NCBI GenBank assembly: GCA_022606425.2
Contig: JAHDVF020000090.1
Location: forward strand, 434,001 to 498,000
DNA length: 64,000 bases
Origin: Lepidostoma basale
Taxonomy: Eukaryota > Arthropoda > Insecta > Trichoptera > Lepidostomatidae
Direction of reading: 5' to 3'
A program made the translations under genes and the position numbers. The notes below the pieces were generated by a model. The model worked only from the letters and a program-made list of their open reading frames with translations, searched no databases and had not been told where the DNA came from. This document shows, one piece after another, positions 19,690-30,593 of the stretch. Numbering within the stretch: the stretch's first letter is position 1; every line of letters starts with the position of its first letter.

Positions 19690-20066
19690 TCTTGTTCTTT
19701 TTATATACTTTGTATACACAACACTTTTATTTAAAAAAAAATTACAAAGACATATTTCGGACAACCAATCTTTCTTCAGTGATACATATTATAAAGATAG
19801 ATATTTAAAATATTATAAAATTGTTCACATGATCTGGCAGATGTTATAAAGATTTATTTTGGAACTTAATAAATCTTTATAACATCTGTCAGATCATGTA
19901 AACAATTTTATAATATTTTAAATATTTATCACTGAAGAAGGACTGATTGTCCGAAACATGTCTTTGTTTTTTTTTAATATAAGTTTTGTATATACAAAGT
20001 ATATAAAAAAGAAAAAGAGAAATAAAGCGTCATAACAACACAAAGTATGACGAATATAGAAGAAAT
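19690..20066. repeat. Foldback family C, about 340-bp palindrome with 3' tail
   Basis: Left arm: TTTTTATATACTTTGTATAC, GACATATTTCGGACAACCAA, TCTTTCTTCAGTGATA, GATCTGGCAGATGTTATAAA. Right arm: the complement, with ATCTGTCAGATCATGTAAAC, TATCACTGAAGAAGGACTGA, CCGAAACATGTC and GTATATACAAAGTATATAAA. The tail AACACAAAGTATGACGAATA TAGAAG resembles that of family B. It is non-coding. Confidence 0.8.
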
Positions 20067-22119
20067 TATTTAGGACACATTAAAAAGATTTCCATTAAGT
20101 AATTATGTTGGGCGTAATTTAATTGTACAAGCTTTCAACATATATAATTTTAATTGTTCGAATAGTATCCTCTTCCAATGGGATACTTTTTTAATGTATA
20201 TCATTTTTTTATTATCGCCCGATGGCGGCTTTGGGCTTTGCAAAGGAATATTTGAGTATTTGAGGGATTACGCTTAGTGCTTTTGTTGTGCGTATCACAA
20301 GTCATGTTCTTTGTAGTCTCTTCGGTTATTATCCTTGTTCAGCAAAAAATACACACATTTAAAGAGAAAAAAGTTTACAGATTTTTCCAATAGATCATAC
20401 AATAAAGAAAGTTGACATTGCACGTCATTAAAAAATGTTTTATTCGAAAAATTATTAAAAATAACCAATCGTAAAATTTTGATGAACATGGAAAATAAGC
20501 GATATTCAAGATTTTTATTTAATTTACAATGTGTCTTTAGTTAAGTGCGAGGCAGATTGGAATCTCGAATACCCGTTACTCTGATATTCGGCATTCAAAT
20601 CTGCCCAAAAGTCTTAGATTATTAGAACATTTAATGTTGCAGTTGAGGTATTAATATGAAATTAAAATTAAATCGATAGCTTACTCTGTAATAGTACATA
20701 GATATTTATTGAATTTTCGCCGCAAACCAATTTGAATGACAAAAAAAATCTTAAACCATATATACTCGTATGTACCTGTTTTGATAATATAAGAACTCTA
20801 TATTAAGCTAACGTTTCATTAGCTACGAAAAGTTTAGATCAGTCCTCACGAGTAGCTTTATTTTATCACAAATTTAGTATAATGATTTTGAGAATTCTGA
20901 GATAAACACTATTATGCCTGTCACTATTGTAAGAAATATTTAAAAAAAATCTTGTATAATTTTATAATATTTGGAATAAATATATAAATAAATAGCTAAG
21001 TGATTTAATAGTACCCAAAAAAACGCGCAAAATTTTAAATTGAACTCTTCTTCCAAGAACGTGTTAGGGTATTATTGCATTTATAAACGTTCTGAGAACT
21101 TCTGTCGTGTAAGTTACACCGTTTAATGACATTTCAAATGATATTAGCGCTAACACAAGATTTCCGTAAAGACCCTTGAACAGTTATCGACAACCTCCAA
21201 TTTAACAGATCAAAATTCAGCTTTAAATTTAATTTACACATAATTATGGCTTAATTTTTCGTTTAAGTCCGTAAAATGGATGTCATGACCAAAAATGTAT
21301 TCTTAACAAATTTTCATTTAGTAAAATGCGTGTCTACGCGCCCTTGAGATGATTACATCACGAAAACGGCGCTTTAAAATTCAGCATATAATTATTTTTA
21401 AAAACAAAACTTATTGGGTGCGTTTTGCTAACGATAAAATACATACGTTTATAGACAATGAATTATAGTATATATTTGAACAGGCAAAATAAAATTAACG
21501 ATTAAAATAATTCTTAAATGAAGATGATGAAAAAAGTTTGTTTATCAATTTTAAGTATTACGAGTATATCGAATGCCGCAGTCGGTCATTGAAGTTCAAT
21601 TTTCGACCCTTTCTACTCGGACTTAATACTCGTAACTAGGTTTATCAACAATTCACTTCCTCCGGTAAGACCACTCGTCGTCTCCCTATACCCAAGGGTG
21701 CGCGATTCTCCCTCTTGCTCCCAATGTAATTCGGGCCAAACTAGAACCACCTTCCAATTAATTAAAAAACAGCGAAACTAATCATTTCATTAGTATGAAC
21801 TGAACTGAAATATCTGGATATGAATACTCCTCGATCATGTTGGGTTTAATTAAAATTTTACGTAACGAACTTTTAAAGGAATTTCGAGAGTGGTCTCGAA
21901 ACTGATCAGATTTTTAGCACACGTTTCCCACACCGCACGACCGCTGGAAATATTCATATCAAAGTATGGAAGTTGTTCACTAGGGAATCTATGTCATAAC
22001 CAAGGTGAACAATTTTCATCTTTTTACTAATAAAGTAACCATGATTCTTTCTTTCTGAGCAGGTAGGCAGATGGCCGCTTATTTTCTTCTATCCATATAT
22101 TCACTTTTAGACTAAACTG
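20067..22119. other. No gene recognised; contains one 36-nt repeat
   Basis: AT-rich DNA. The only structured item is the 36-nt repeat at 21338-21373 (separate entry). Block 21590-21760 is more balanced in composition but has no supported frame. Confidence 0.35.
21338..21373. repeat. 36-nt repeat with inverted ends, copy 1
   Basis: GCGCCCTTGAG, then ATGATTACATCA, then CGAAAACGGCGCT. The ends AGCGCC-like / GGCGCT are inverted. Copies of identical length are at 44778-44813 and 47006-47041, in unrelated surroundings. Confidence 0.7.
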
Positions 22120-22566
22120 AAATGGTGTTCTTGTGCCGACCCTTATGTATGGAAGTGAATCATGGAACTGGCAAAAGAAGAATCATAGAATAAATGCAGT
22201 AGAAAGGAGATCTCTAAGACGAATGTGTGGCAAATGAAAGTGTTATGAACAAAATAAGGAAAGGGTCATTAAGATGGTTTGGACACATGGAAAGAATGAG
22301 TGAAGACAGAATGGTGAAGAAGGTATATGTAAACGGCGTGAACGGAGCTAGAGATAGAGGAAGACCGAGGAAAACGTGACACGATCAAATCAACCTAATA
22401 TTGAATGTCGGTCACGTGAGGAGTCGGAGAAATCGAAATGCGTGCATGAGAAGATGTATGAATGTAGAGGAAGCGAGAGAAGTATGTCAGGACGGAACAG
22501 TGTGGCGTTCCATTCTTCCTGCCTACCCCTCCGGGGAGACGGCGTGATGGTTAGTTAGTTAGTTAG
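22120..22566 (+). mobile_element. RTE (TTAG-type) 3' fragment with internal deletion
   Basis: Reads PTLMYGSE.WNWQKKNHRINA, VERRSLRRMCG, then an internal deletion relative to 53766. It continues with the GSLRWFGHMERMSEDRMVKK segment and GARDRGRPRKT, and ends GACGGCGTGATGG plus (TTAG)5 at about 22546-22566. Frameshifts make it non-coding. Confidence 0.75.
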
Positions 22567-22934
22567 TTAAACTAAACCGACTTTTCATAGCTTATTAACA
22601 CACCCTGATTATTTTAACGTATTGCTAGCTAGTTTCAAATCTAACCATCGAAGTATACAGTTTTGTATTTTTTCCTTGGTTCCAAAATAGTATGATCCAT
22701 GCTGGTAGTTATCTAAAGGTTATTACTATTGGAGATATTATAATGTTATCTTTCTCTACAGACCGGACTCAGTCAAGCTCTGGGGTCCATGGACTATGTT
22801 TAAATATTCCGACATTCGCCTCATGATGAACACTGGGCAGTGCAGAAGAACGTGTTCGTAAGTTTGTTCGGTAGCATTGTTGTATAGTTTAGTAATTAAC
22901 ATATTTAAAAATCTTAGTAATACAAAACAATTGT

Positions 22935-23140
22935 ATTTTATAATTTATTATTATTATTATTCTTTATCATCATGTGTCATGTCGGGTCCCCCCGATGTCG
23001 ACTATCACTTGAGAGTGCATGTCCTTGTCTTGTGCAGTTCTAAATAGTGTCTCGACTGTTCCGATCCCAGTCCAGTCACGAATGTTCCGGCGCCAAGAGA
23101 TCCGTCTTCTCCCCACACCTCGGCGACCCTCTATTTTGCT
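22935..23140 (-). mobile_element. RTE ((GAA)n subfamily) 3' fragment
   Basis: GTCATGTCGGGTCCCCCCGA, TCTTGTGCAGTTCTAAATAG, CCAGTCACGAATGTTCCGGC are the reverse complement of the WLRNIRDWTGI / ELFRAAQDKD / VIASVGGTR 3' region seen at 9440-9590. The tail side faces 22935. Confidence 0.65.
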
Positions 23141-26095
23141 CATTATGATTATTAGTTTAATTTTTCTCAGTCAGCAGGAACTCTGTCGTCTTCAAGACGA
23201 AACATAGGTTTTTGTTCTTAAATAACCTATTCTGATTATCGATTTTCCTAAAATGTCAATTTTAAAACGAGTAAACTTGTAAATACTAGTTCAATCATAG
23301 TAAACATAACTTATTAATATACTTACATAATAATAATATAACAATTTTCAATATTAATCGATGAAATCCAGTTTAAAATCTAGAAAATTAAAAATATTTC
23401 GAAATATTATTGTTTATATAAAACTTCGTATATTTATAATGAATCACATTCTCGGTATTAAGAGAAACCAAAGGAGACTTTTGCACTTTATGTAATGTAA
23501 ATAACTTAATTAGCGTGAAGTGTAGAGAGGTCTCTTAATTCGTAGAACATTGTTAAGGGCAATTATTTATCATATTCTAGGATGTAGTTCCAATTACGAA
23601 ATATTGATTTCATTCAACGTTTCTTTATGAACACATTCGACCAATTACATTAGTTTATTTAGAATTTAAAGGCATAGAACGCAAACTTACAAATAACTTG
23701 TTCAATAAATAAAGTTCACTTATACTTTAGTGGATTTTAACTAAATTATACTTGAAAAAAATTCAGTAATTTTTTATATTCATTTTTTAAAATGAACTTC
23801 TTCCATTAAGTTTCAAATAACAACGCACCTTGCTACATTTGCAGTCTAAAAGAAGGTTCGATCATAGATCGATCGACCATAGGGACGACTACAATTGCAG
23901 CTCATATCATATGTACCTTGTAAATATTTCAACAATAGATCCATACTATAATAGATACTAAATTGTTCATCTTATTATTGTGAACTGAGACTATCTGTCT
24001 GGGATGTAAATGTAGCTAGCCCCAATTTTACACAATTTTTTTACTACTACAAATGAAGCCTTCGCACAATGGGGGTTAAAAAGGCAGAATAGAAACAAAG
24101 AGATTCGACGAACGGAGTAAGTCGACTAGAAATATGATGTTTAATCACTCTTCTTTGCGAAGTAAAATAAATAATAATTAAGTGCAAAGAAGGTCGGGGT
24201 GTATTATAGTTTGAGAGGAGTACTACTTTTATTTATATTACTCAAGTAATGATGTGTGATGGCGCTGTAAATATTAAAGATAAATTACAAATAAGAAAGC
24301 ATCTGCAGTTTCCGGAGATAAATGGACCAGAAGTACAAAACAATGTAGTTTAATGCATATTAATCCAACATTTCCCCGCAATAGTTATTCTGCATCCTTC
24401 CTCTACTAAGGCCATTTCTATTCTAAACAGTTTGGAATTTTCAAAGTTTTCCCCATATCTTTCAATACATCATATTAAAAATTGTAGATTTCTATACATA
24501 ATGGAGTAATTAGAGATTTTAGGGTTCAATCTTGGGTAGTAAAGTACAAAGAGACGTAGACGTCATATTGTAAATTAAAAAGTTATCGACGTGGTATATA
24601 TGTGTGTAGCTGTCAGTTATTACGACATATACAGTATTTATTCAAATTTATTCCAAAAATGTCTCCCAGTATCTACCGCCTAGTTTAAGGAAACCTTTGA
24701 AATTAAAAAATATATAAAACACTTAAATTGTTTGAATATGGTTATTGGGTGTACGTATAACGGCTTATATCCCAATAACCCGCCGTTGAGCTCGTTGAAT
24801 TAAAATAAAACACTTTTGTAGAGCACAACATTTGCATTTATGTGTTTCATCTGAGCATCATTGTGCGTAGTTCGACACTTTAGCGAACCACCTAAAATGA
24901 ACGCCACAATGTGAAAATGGTAGATTGCAGTGCACGACCGACTCTGGAGTGGGCTTCAATGGTATTGGCGGAAACATCCGATTGTGATTTTAAATCTGGG
25001 TACATAACACGCGTCACGTGCACCGCTGCACGTCCGCGGCCGTTACACCTGCCAATTGATTACAAAGCCGACATATCCATTTGGCTTTCATTCGAAAATT
25101 TATGGATTTATTAGAGGAGAAAAATTCTTCATTTATTTGTGAATACAAATTTACTTGAATTCAGTTTTAAAAAAGAGCATACAAGTTCAAAATTTTAGAC
25201 ATTAATTAGTTAGAACATTGAAAAATATATCAATAACTGAAAGTACTTTTGTGTTCGCTACAGTCGTGACAAAGCTGCTGACGCTGTTCTTCCGTGACCA
25301 ATAATGGGTGGTTCACTTTGTCTCGAGGGGAAATATCGCGTATTTATGCGCATAATTTGCCTCCCCACGAAACATATTTTCAGAGCGGCGAGCTCAAATT
25401 TTGATACATTATTTTACTGCGAAAGCTGAAAACAATTATTTCGCCTTTTATCTATTAAAATTTCACTATCCATTGGCGCCCCGCCAGCTCGAATATACTG
25501 TATATCAAAATAATTTTAAACAGAATTTGTTATAATTTAGAAGTTAGTGTAATAAACTGAAAACTTTATTTTTATTTAAACTTATTATTACCACTAGCCG
25601 TGGGTTGTTGAAGGCATGGACGTCCCTCCTCTGATGATTTATATAGCGAGCGCGTGAATGGAGTGAGTCAGTTCTTGAGTAAAATGCTCGGCTTCAGCGC
25701 TTTCCTCTTTTAGATGAGCTAATTACATTGTACATAATTAAATCTCTTCTTAATGTTTCAAAGATAACTATAAATAAATTCAAGCTATCTCATCTTCCTC
25801 TCGGACGAGGAATATTAATTTCTTCTTGTAATCTTGAACACTAGAGCAAATTTTAATTTAGCGTGTTACATATTACATACACGTATAGCGCGTGGCATAT
25901 GATGGATGGTTCTGGGAGTTAGCCCATATAAATCATTGCTAACTCGTCCTAAAGAAGCGAAGTCAAAACTTTTATTTGAGTGAATGAAACTATCCGACGG
26001 ATTCACTTCTGATGTCGCCTGAGAAACCGATCACGATGCAAATTGAATTATAGAAAAATATACTTTCTCGAGTATTGTACCTCATATCCGAATTA
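23141..26095. other. No gene recognised, about 3 kb
   Basis: AT-rich. Slightly GC-richer blocks at 24880-25060 and 25300-25480 have no supported frame, splice pair or repeat. The 67-codon frame at 24911-25114 is not recognisable. Confidence 0.35.
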
Positions 26096-26106
26096 TTATT
26101 AAAAAT

Positions 26107-26503
26107 AATCTTCTTCTTCCTCTTTTAATAGATCTGTGGATCTGTTTTTATGGCGTCGAGGTCTTCTGGGACACAGAACTCCAACTGTCTCGCCATCTCT
26201 TCGCAGGTCTTCCGGGTTGGCGAGTTCCCATTGGCACTTGTTTGCGGCTGCTTGGGGGAGTCTATCGTCGCTCATTCGTTCTACGTGGTCGCGCCAGAAG
26301 CGTCTTCTTTTCCTGCCCCATCCGACAATATCTTCGGTATCGCAGGTCTCACGTATTACTGTGTTTCTGATTCTGTTCCTCAGTGTTTTGCCCAGAATAG
26401 CGCGAAGTGGTTTCATTTCGGCGGTTCGTACTAATGCTTTGGTTTTATTTGTGTCAGCCCTCGATTTTATATAATAGAATAAGTCATTATGGGTCTGACA
26501 CAT
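26107..26503 (-). mobile_element. RTE-like LINE 3' fragment encoding the RT C-terminal region
   Basis: A single minus-strand frame of about 134 codons. It reads TNKTKALVRTAEMKPLRAIL, then GKTLRNRIRNTVIRETCDTE, then DIVGWGRKRRRFWRDHVERM. It ends in (GAA)n (LLKEEEED; TCTTCTTCTTCC at 26108-26119). AEMKPLR...I...R..FWRDHV is the end of RTE reverse transcriptases. The polymerase domain itself is missing through 5' truncation. The 94- and 112-codon plus frames here are shadows. Confidence 0.7.
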
Positions 26504-26509
26504 GTCTTA

Positions 26510-27770
26510 CATATTCGCACTTTGCTTTCCACTCGCATATGCTTGTTTTTCCACAAAAATAATAATAATAATAATATGTATACTTAAAAAATTTATAATT
26601 ATTATTCAGAAGTGCACTCTGAATATAGTTTAGCAGGCGTTGAAAATCTGAAAAGTTATCGTGTGTACGATGACCCGAGATTTCACACTGAGGTTGTTGA
26701 CATTATATGTTAGTTGTGTCAACATTTTGGTTAGTTGGAAAAATTTACTCAATGACTGTAGGTTCATCTGATTAAACATGTCCAGTAATATATTTTCGTT
26801 TGGTTTGCATGCTGACATCACTGTATTATGACTATAACAATAGTCACAAGATGTTCAATAGTGCACAAGTAGCCAAGTAGTAATATTTCCGTTACCTTGC
26901 AGCAGTAGGTTGCCAGTGAATGCGATGCTCAATATTCCTCCAAGACACATTATTACGGGTTCCCTTTGTGAAATTTACATTTCATTATCAACAGAAGAAA
27001 CAAGAATCGCGTTACCTGATGCAGATATTCAATTTCTGTAGCATTTTGTTTTTCAAGTTCTTGTTCTATGAAAATAAATGCATTTACTTTTAAAAAAATC
27101 TAGGATTTAGATGGATTTTGTTTGAGATCTTCTATTTACTGCCCGGGTATTATTTACAACGGAAACATCCCCTGTAGTGACAAAGGATTTCTTTATTTTT
27201 TTCCCTTCTTAGCTCCCCCTCGCCTGCCGCTCAGTCCTTGGCAGCCAACTATTGTAGGTATTCTATTTTTATCTCGCAAAACCAAAAAGTCTTATTTTCC
27301 TTCATTCGACTGGTTTGAGTATCGCTGAAACTTGATTCTATCTCCATTTCCCTTATTCGTTTACATTAAATAACAATACCATTTTAATGATAGCCCAAAT
27401 ATAACTTAAGTGCATTTGATATTTATGTACAATATATTATAATTATAACATTTTTGGTAAACACAAGGAGTTAATACTTTCAAATCCCGTAATTATTAAA
27501 TAAATCTGCGTTTTTATACATATTCATTAATATGTTAAAGCTATACATTAATAAACAACAACCCACTGAAGGTTATTCCAATTTATATATATATTTTTAT
27601 AATTTGTTAAATAAGTAATAATCTTATTTGCTTAATCAAAAAAAAACTGCAATGTACATGTCGTATTAAAATAACTAAACATTACGCTGTTGCCGGTTTT
27701 CGTTTTCAGTACGTTTAAAAGATTTTTCTAATTTCCCGTAATAATCGGTACCATCAGACGGGAGGAGAGA
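26510..27770. other. No gene recognised; (AAT)n run
   Basis: A short AATAATAATAAT run at about 26560-26576. Otherwise AT-rich, with no supported frame. Confidence 0.35.
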
Positions 27771-27925
27771 AGGGAGAAGGCAGAAGAGGCCTGGCCGGTG
27801 GTCAGCCACTGGAAATCCCTTTGTGCCTTTGGGGTCCCTCGCGCGGCAAGTCGGGCCGCGTCGCACAAAGGGGGCGAGGACTGCGAGGACAGCAGCGAGG
27901 GAGGAGCGCGAGCGAGCCCCTCCAG
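27770..27925 (+). other. GC- and purine-rich island, possible 5' exon
   Basis: A sharp GC-rich block (GAGGACAGCAGCGAGGGAGG region) that ends in a donor-like CCAG|GTGAACC near 27925. A plus-strand frame from 27821 and a minus-strand frame are both open across it. It could be an untranslated first exon or promoter island. The evidence is compositional only. Confidence 0.25.
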
Positions 27926-28204
27926 GTGAACCGTTCGGAGATAAACACTTTAATACAGTCCTTAGATAGTCTATTTGAAAGCGCTCGAACTGTAATGCGC
28001 TACTTAGACAAAATTATAAGTCGCAAGCGCTTTACACTGTGTCCGGGAATTAATAGTACTCCCAAAAGGGAACGGGAAGTTCATTTGATATTTTGACTTA
28101 TTTATTTATTTACATCTGTAAACTAGATCGCTACAAAATCAGACATTTCATTTTATATTTTCATATCACATTATCGAAAACTTAAATATAAGATAAAAAG
28201 GAAA

Positions 28205-28355
28205 GACGAATGAAAAGGTCTGTGTTTTAGAAGTTTTTTGGAATTTTACGAGAATATCATCTTGATATTTTTCTCATTGCTATGGCGTTATCAAATATAA
28301 AAAAACTTCTAGAAAAGAGACGTCTTCATTCGAAATAATGATTTATTTGGAGTTT
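28205..28355. repeat. Foldback family A, degraded copy
   Basis: GACGAATGAAAAGGTCTG on the left and GAAAAGAGACGTCTTCATTC on the right, with TAGAAGTTTTTTGG / AAAAAACTTCTAG arms and the outer block ATTTGGAGTTT. Confidence 0.65.
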
Positions 28356-28710
28356 AACATCGTTTTAAAAAAAACAGTAAATACGATTCATTGTAATTGA
28401 CTTAAAAAAAATTGAATTGAACATCACAGACAATTCAAATCATATATACAACAGTGCTTACAATGATTTAAATTTGAATGAAATATTTCTTGCAAACAGG
28501 GATTTTATTTAAGCAGTCAACTTGTCGATTTAAACAGTCCATGTACATAAATTTTATTTTATATCGATAAAAAAAATTGTCTACTTAGCATATGATGTCG
28601 ATTCATTACCTTTATGGTACCAATAAATTTGGAACATCGTAACGGCGATAAGACCTTCGTACGTTACAAAAATAAGGTCATGTGTACATGTATACCTATA
28701 TTTATTTTAG

Positions 28711-28910
28711 TCAGCTTCCGCCGTGTCGCGCTTTCCTATCCGCTCTATTATCGCGATGGCGAGTGTACTCGTATGCTGACTTTATTGGCGGAACCAAAAC
28801 CCTCGGAGCAACTCGGTTCGCTTCTCTTGGCAATTCGTATCCATAAAAACACTAGAGGTTGTTCACAAGCTCGCGCCGATGCTACACACTTCCGAAAGGG
28901 CCGGCTGTAA
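28711..28910 (+). other. Possible terminal coding exon, unrecognised
   Basis: The acceptor-like TTTATTTTAGTCAG ends at about 28713. The following frame reads FRRVALSYPLYYRDGECTRM, LTLLAEPKPSEQLGSLLLAI, RIHKNTRGCSQARADATHF and stops at TAA 28908-28910. Composition is GC-richer than the flanks, but the minus strand is also open. No family recognised and no poly(A) site identified. Confidence 0.22.
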
Positions 28911-29239
28911 GATGAAAACACATTTATGATTCTCGATTCATCTATAGAAATGTTTTTCCTTAAATGACGACAAATGCTTTCGGGAATCATTGTTTCTTAA
29001 TGAAATGAAACTCCGTCTTAAAATGACATCACGTTGTGAATATTTTATATCGGCATATATTGTAAATATTATAATAAAAATATATTTTCTTAATTAATTA
29101 CTCTGTATTACTATTAAATAAGAGTTTATTTTGTCGCCGGTTAAACGCGCAAATTACCAAAAATATTATAATTATTTCATTTTCTCATTTCAACCGCTCC
29201 TTTAAGCAGCTCGTAAAGTATTTGATATTATTCTTCATC

Positions 29240-29430
29240 TTCTTCTTAAACTGGTTGAAGTCCACTAGGGCGTTCACTTGTTTGCGCAGAATTTGCTGCC
29301 TCTCGCGATATGGATTCCCAGCTATCTTTCCATCTCTTCGGGGGTCTTCCAGACATTCTCCTTCCCTCTGGTTTCCTATGTAGGGCAAAGTGCGGCAATC
29401 TTTGGGTGTCCATTCTTTCTACATCATATA
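29240..29430 (-). mobile_element. RTE-like LINE 3' fragment with (GAA)n tail
   Basis: The tail reads TCTTCATCTTCTTCTT at 29231-29246. The minus-strand frame gives GECLEDPRRDGKIAGNPYRE and RQQILRKQVNALVDFNQFK, corresponding to the RRRPRKRW.D / WR..V RTE end. It is decayed. Confidence 0.6.
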
Positions 29431-29507
29431 TGAAGTATAAAATGGAAAACCAAAAACGTTTTATTCAAGGTTGATAGACCGATAGTGTAAAACTTAATTA
29501 TTCATAT

Positions 29508-29630
29508 TTTTCTTCTTCTTCAGCCAATTCTCGTTCACTCCTAGAAAATGGCCTCCTCCACTTGCGTCCTCGCTACTCTTGTGAAGATGACTTCCAGGTT
29601 ACACCGACGTGTCGGTTCACATAGTTACAC
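29508..29630 (-). mobile_element. RTE/BovB-type 3'-end remnant
   Basis: CTTCTTCTTCAGCCAATTCT and CGTTCACTCCTAGAAAATGG resemble the reverse complement of an RTE 3' untranslated end (compare 15725-15835). No coding content. Confidence 0.4.
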
Positions 29631-30135
29631 AATAAAACGAATTTAAATCAGACTGCATGGAGCAGTTTTTTTTAAACTCTTTGAATATTTTCATTATTCC
29701 CCCCAAATGCAAGCTATCGCTCTGTATTCTCGCATTGCACAACGGAAGGAAGGGGGTAAGTAAGCTCGAACGTTTTAAATAAATCGTTCATGAAACAGGA
29801 CACTCGGAATGATTGTGTTTCAAACACACCTCTTGACATTTCCGTCGGGAATAAAAATTATCTCCCTCGTTCTTAATTCCGGGCCACCCGAGACTATGTG
29901 CGAATGGAGTTACAATTATTTAGGCTCATTCGTGCATTATGGCTTATTTTTAGCGCGGTATTGCCTATAAGCTCTAGTCTAGGAACGGAATTGTTCATTA
30001 GGTGTAACATAATTCAATCTTAATTATGAATTTTATTTATCTATGAAAAATACCAACATTCGCCATAACATATGTGAATCTACACTCCAAATTAAATCAA
30101 AAACATGATTACTTCTTTACAATAATCAAATTAAA

Positions 30136-30290
30136 TTAAATTTGATAATCATCATCTTCTTCGTGTCAAAGGCGAGCTAGAATCAGAGGAATAGCCCTAA
30201 ATGACATCCCTTCTGTTCCTTCGCAACTGTAGTGGAAGGTTTGGTCGACTTGTGTCGTTTCCATGGACATCTTCCCTTAAATTTGATAAT
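30136..30290 (-). mobile_element. 127-bp RTE 3' end with 14-nt target duplication
   Basis: TTAAATTTGATAAT occurs exactly at 30136-30149 and 30277-30290. The insert 30150-30276 on the minus strand ends GACACGAAGAAGATGATG, an RTE-style (GAA)n tail. It is an extreme 5' truncation, encoding at most a short C-terminal piece. Confidence 0.7.
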
Positions 30291-30317
30291 AACAATATAT
30301 AATATGGAAGGAAAATT

Positions 30318-30525
30318 AAACTTTCTGTATATTTTATTGCCAACAAAATAATATATTATACATTACCCGTTTCGTATATATCAGGTGTACCATATATCCA
30401 TCTTCAGGTGTTACTATTACTGATATAGTTTTACCTGAAGGTGGAGTACATCTACAAAACATGCAGTGTATATTATTTTAATTGTAATAAAATTTCGTTT
30501 TATATACGAGTAGAGTAAAATTTTC
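30318..30525. repeat. Foldback family D
   Basis: Imperfect inverted arms. Left: CTGTATATTTTATTGCCAAC, TATACATTACCCGTTTCGTA, CCATCTTCAGGTG. Right: TTTACCTGAAGGTGGAGTAC, AAACATGCAGTGTATATTAT, TAATAAAATTTCG. Same layout as families A-C but a different sequence. Non-coding. Confidence 0.55.
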
Positions 30526-30593
30526 CTTCGAAATAAATTCCACAGTGGTATAGAGACAATATGTAATAACTATTAGTTTATTGATGTTTTTAT

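Noticed and set aside
26136..26474. 112-codon and 94-codon plus frames
   Set aside because: Antisense to the RTE C-terminal reading with RRRFWRDHVERM.
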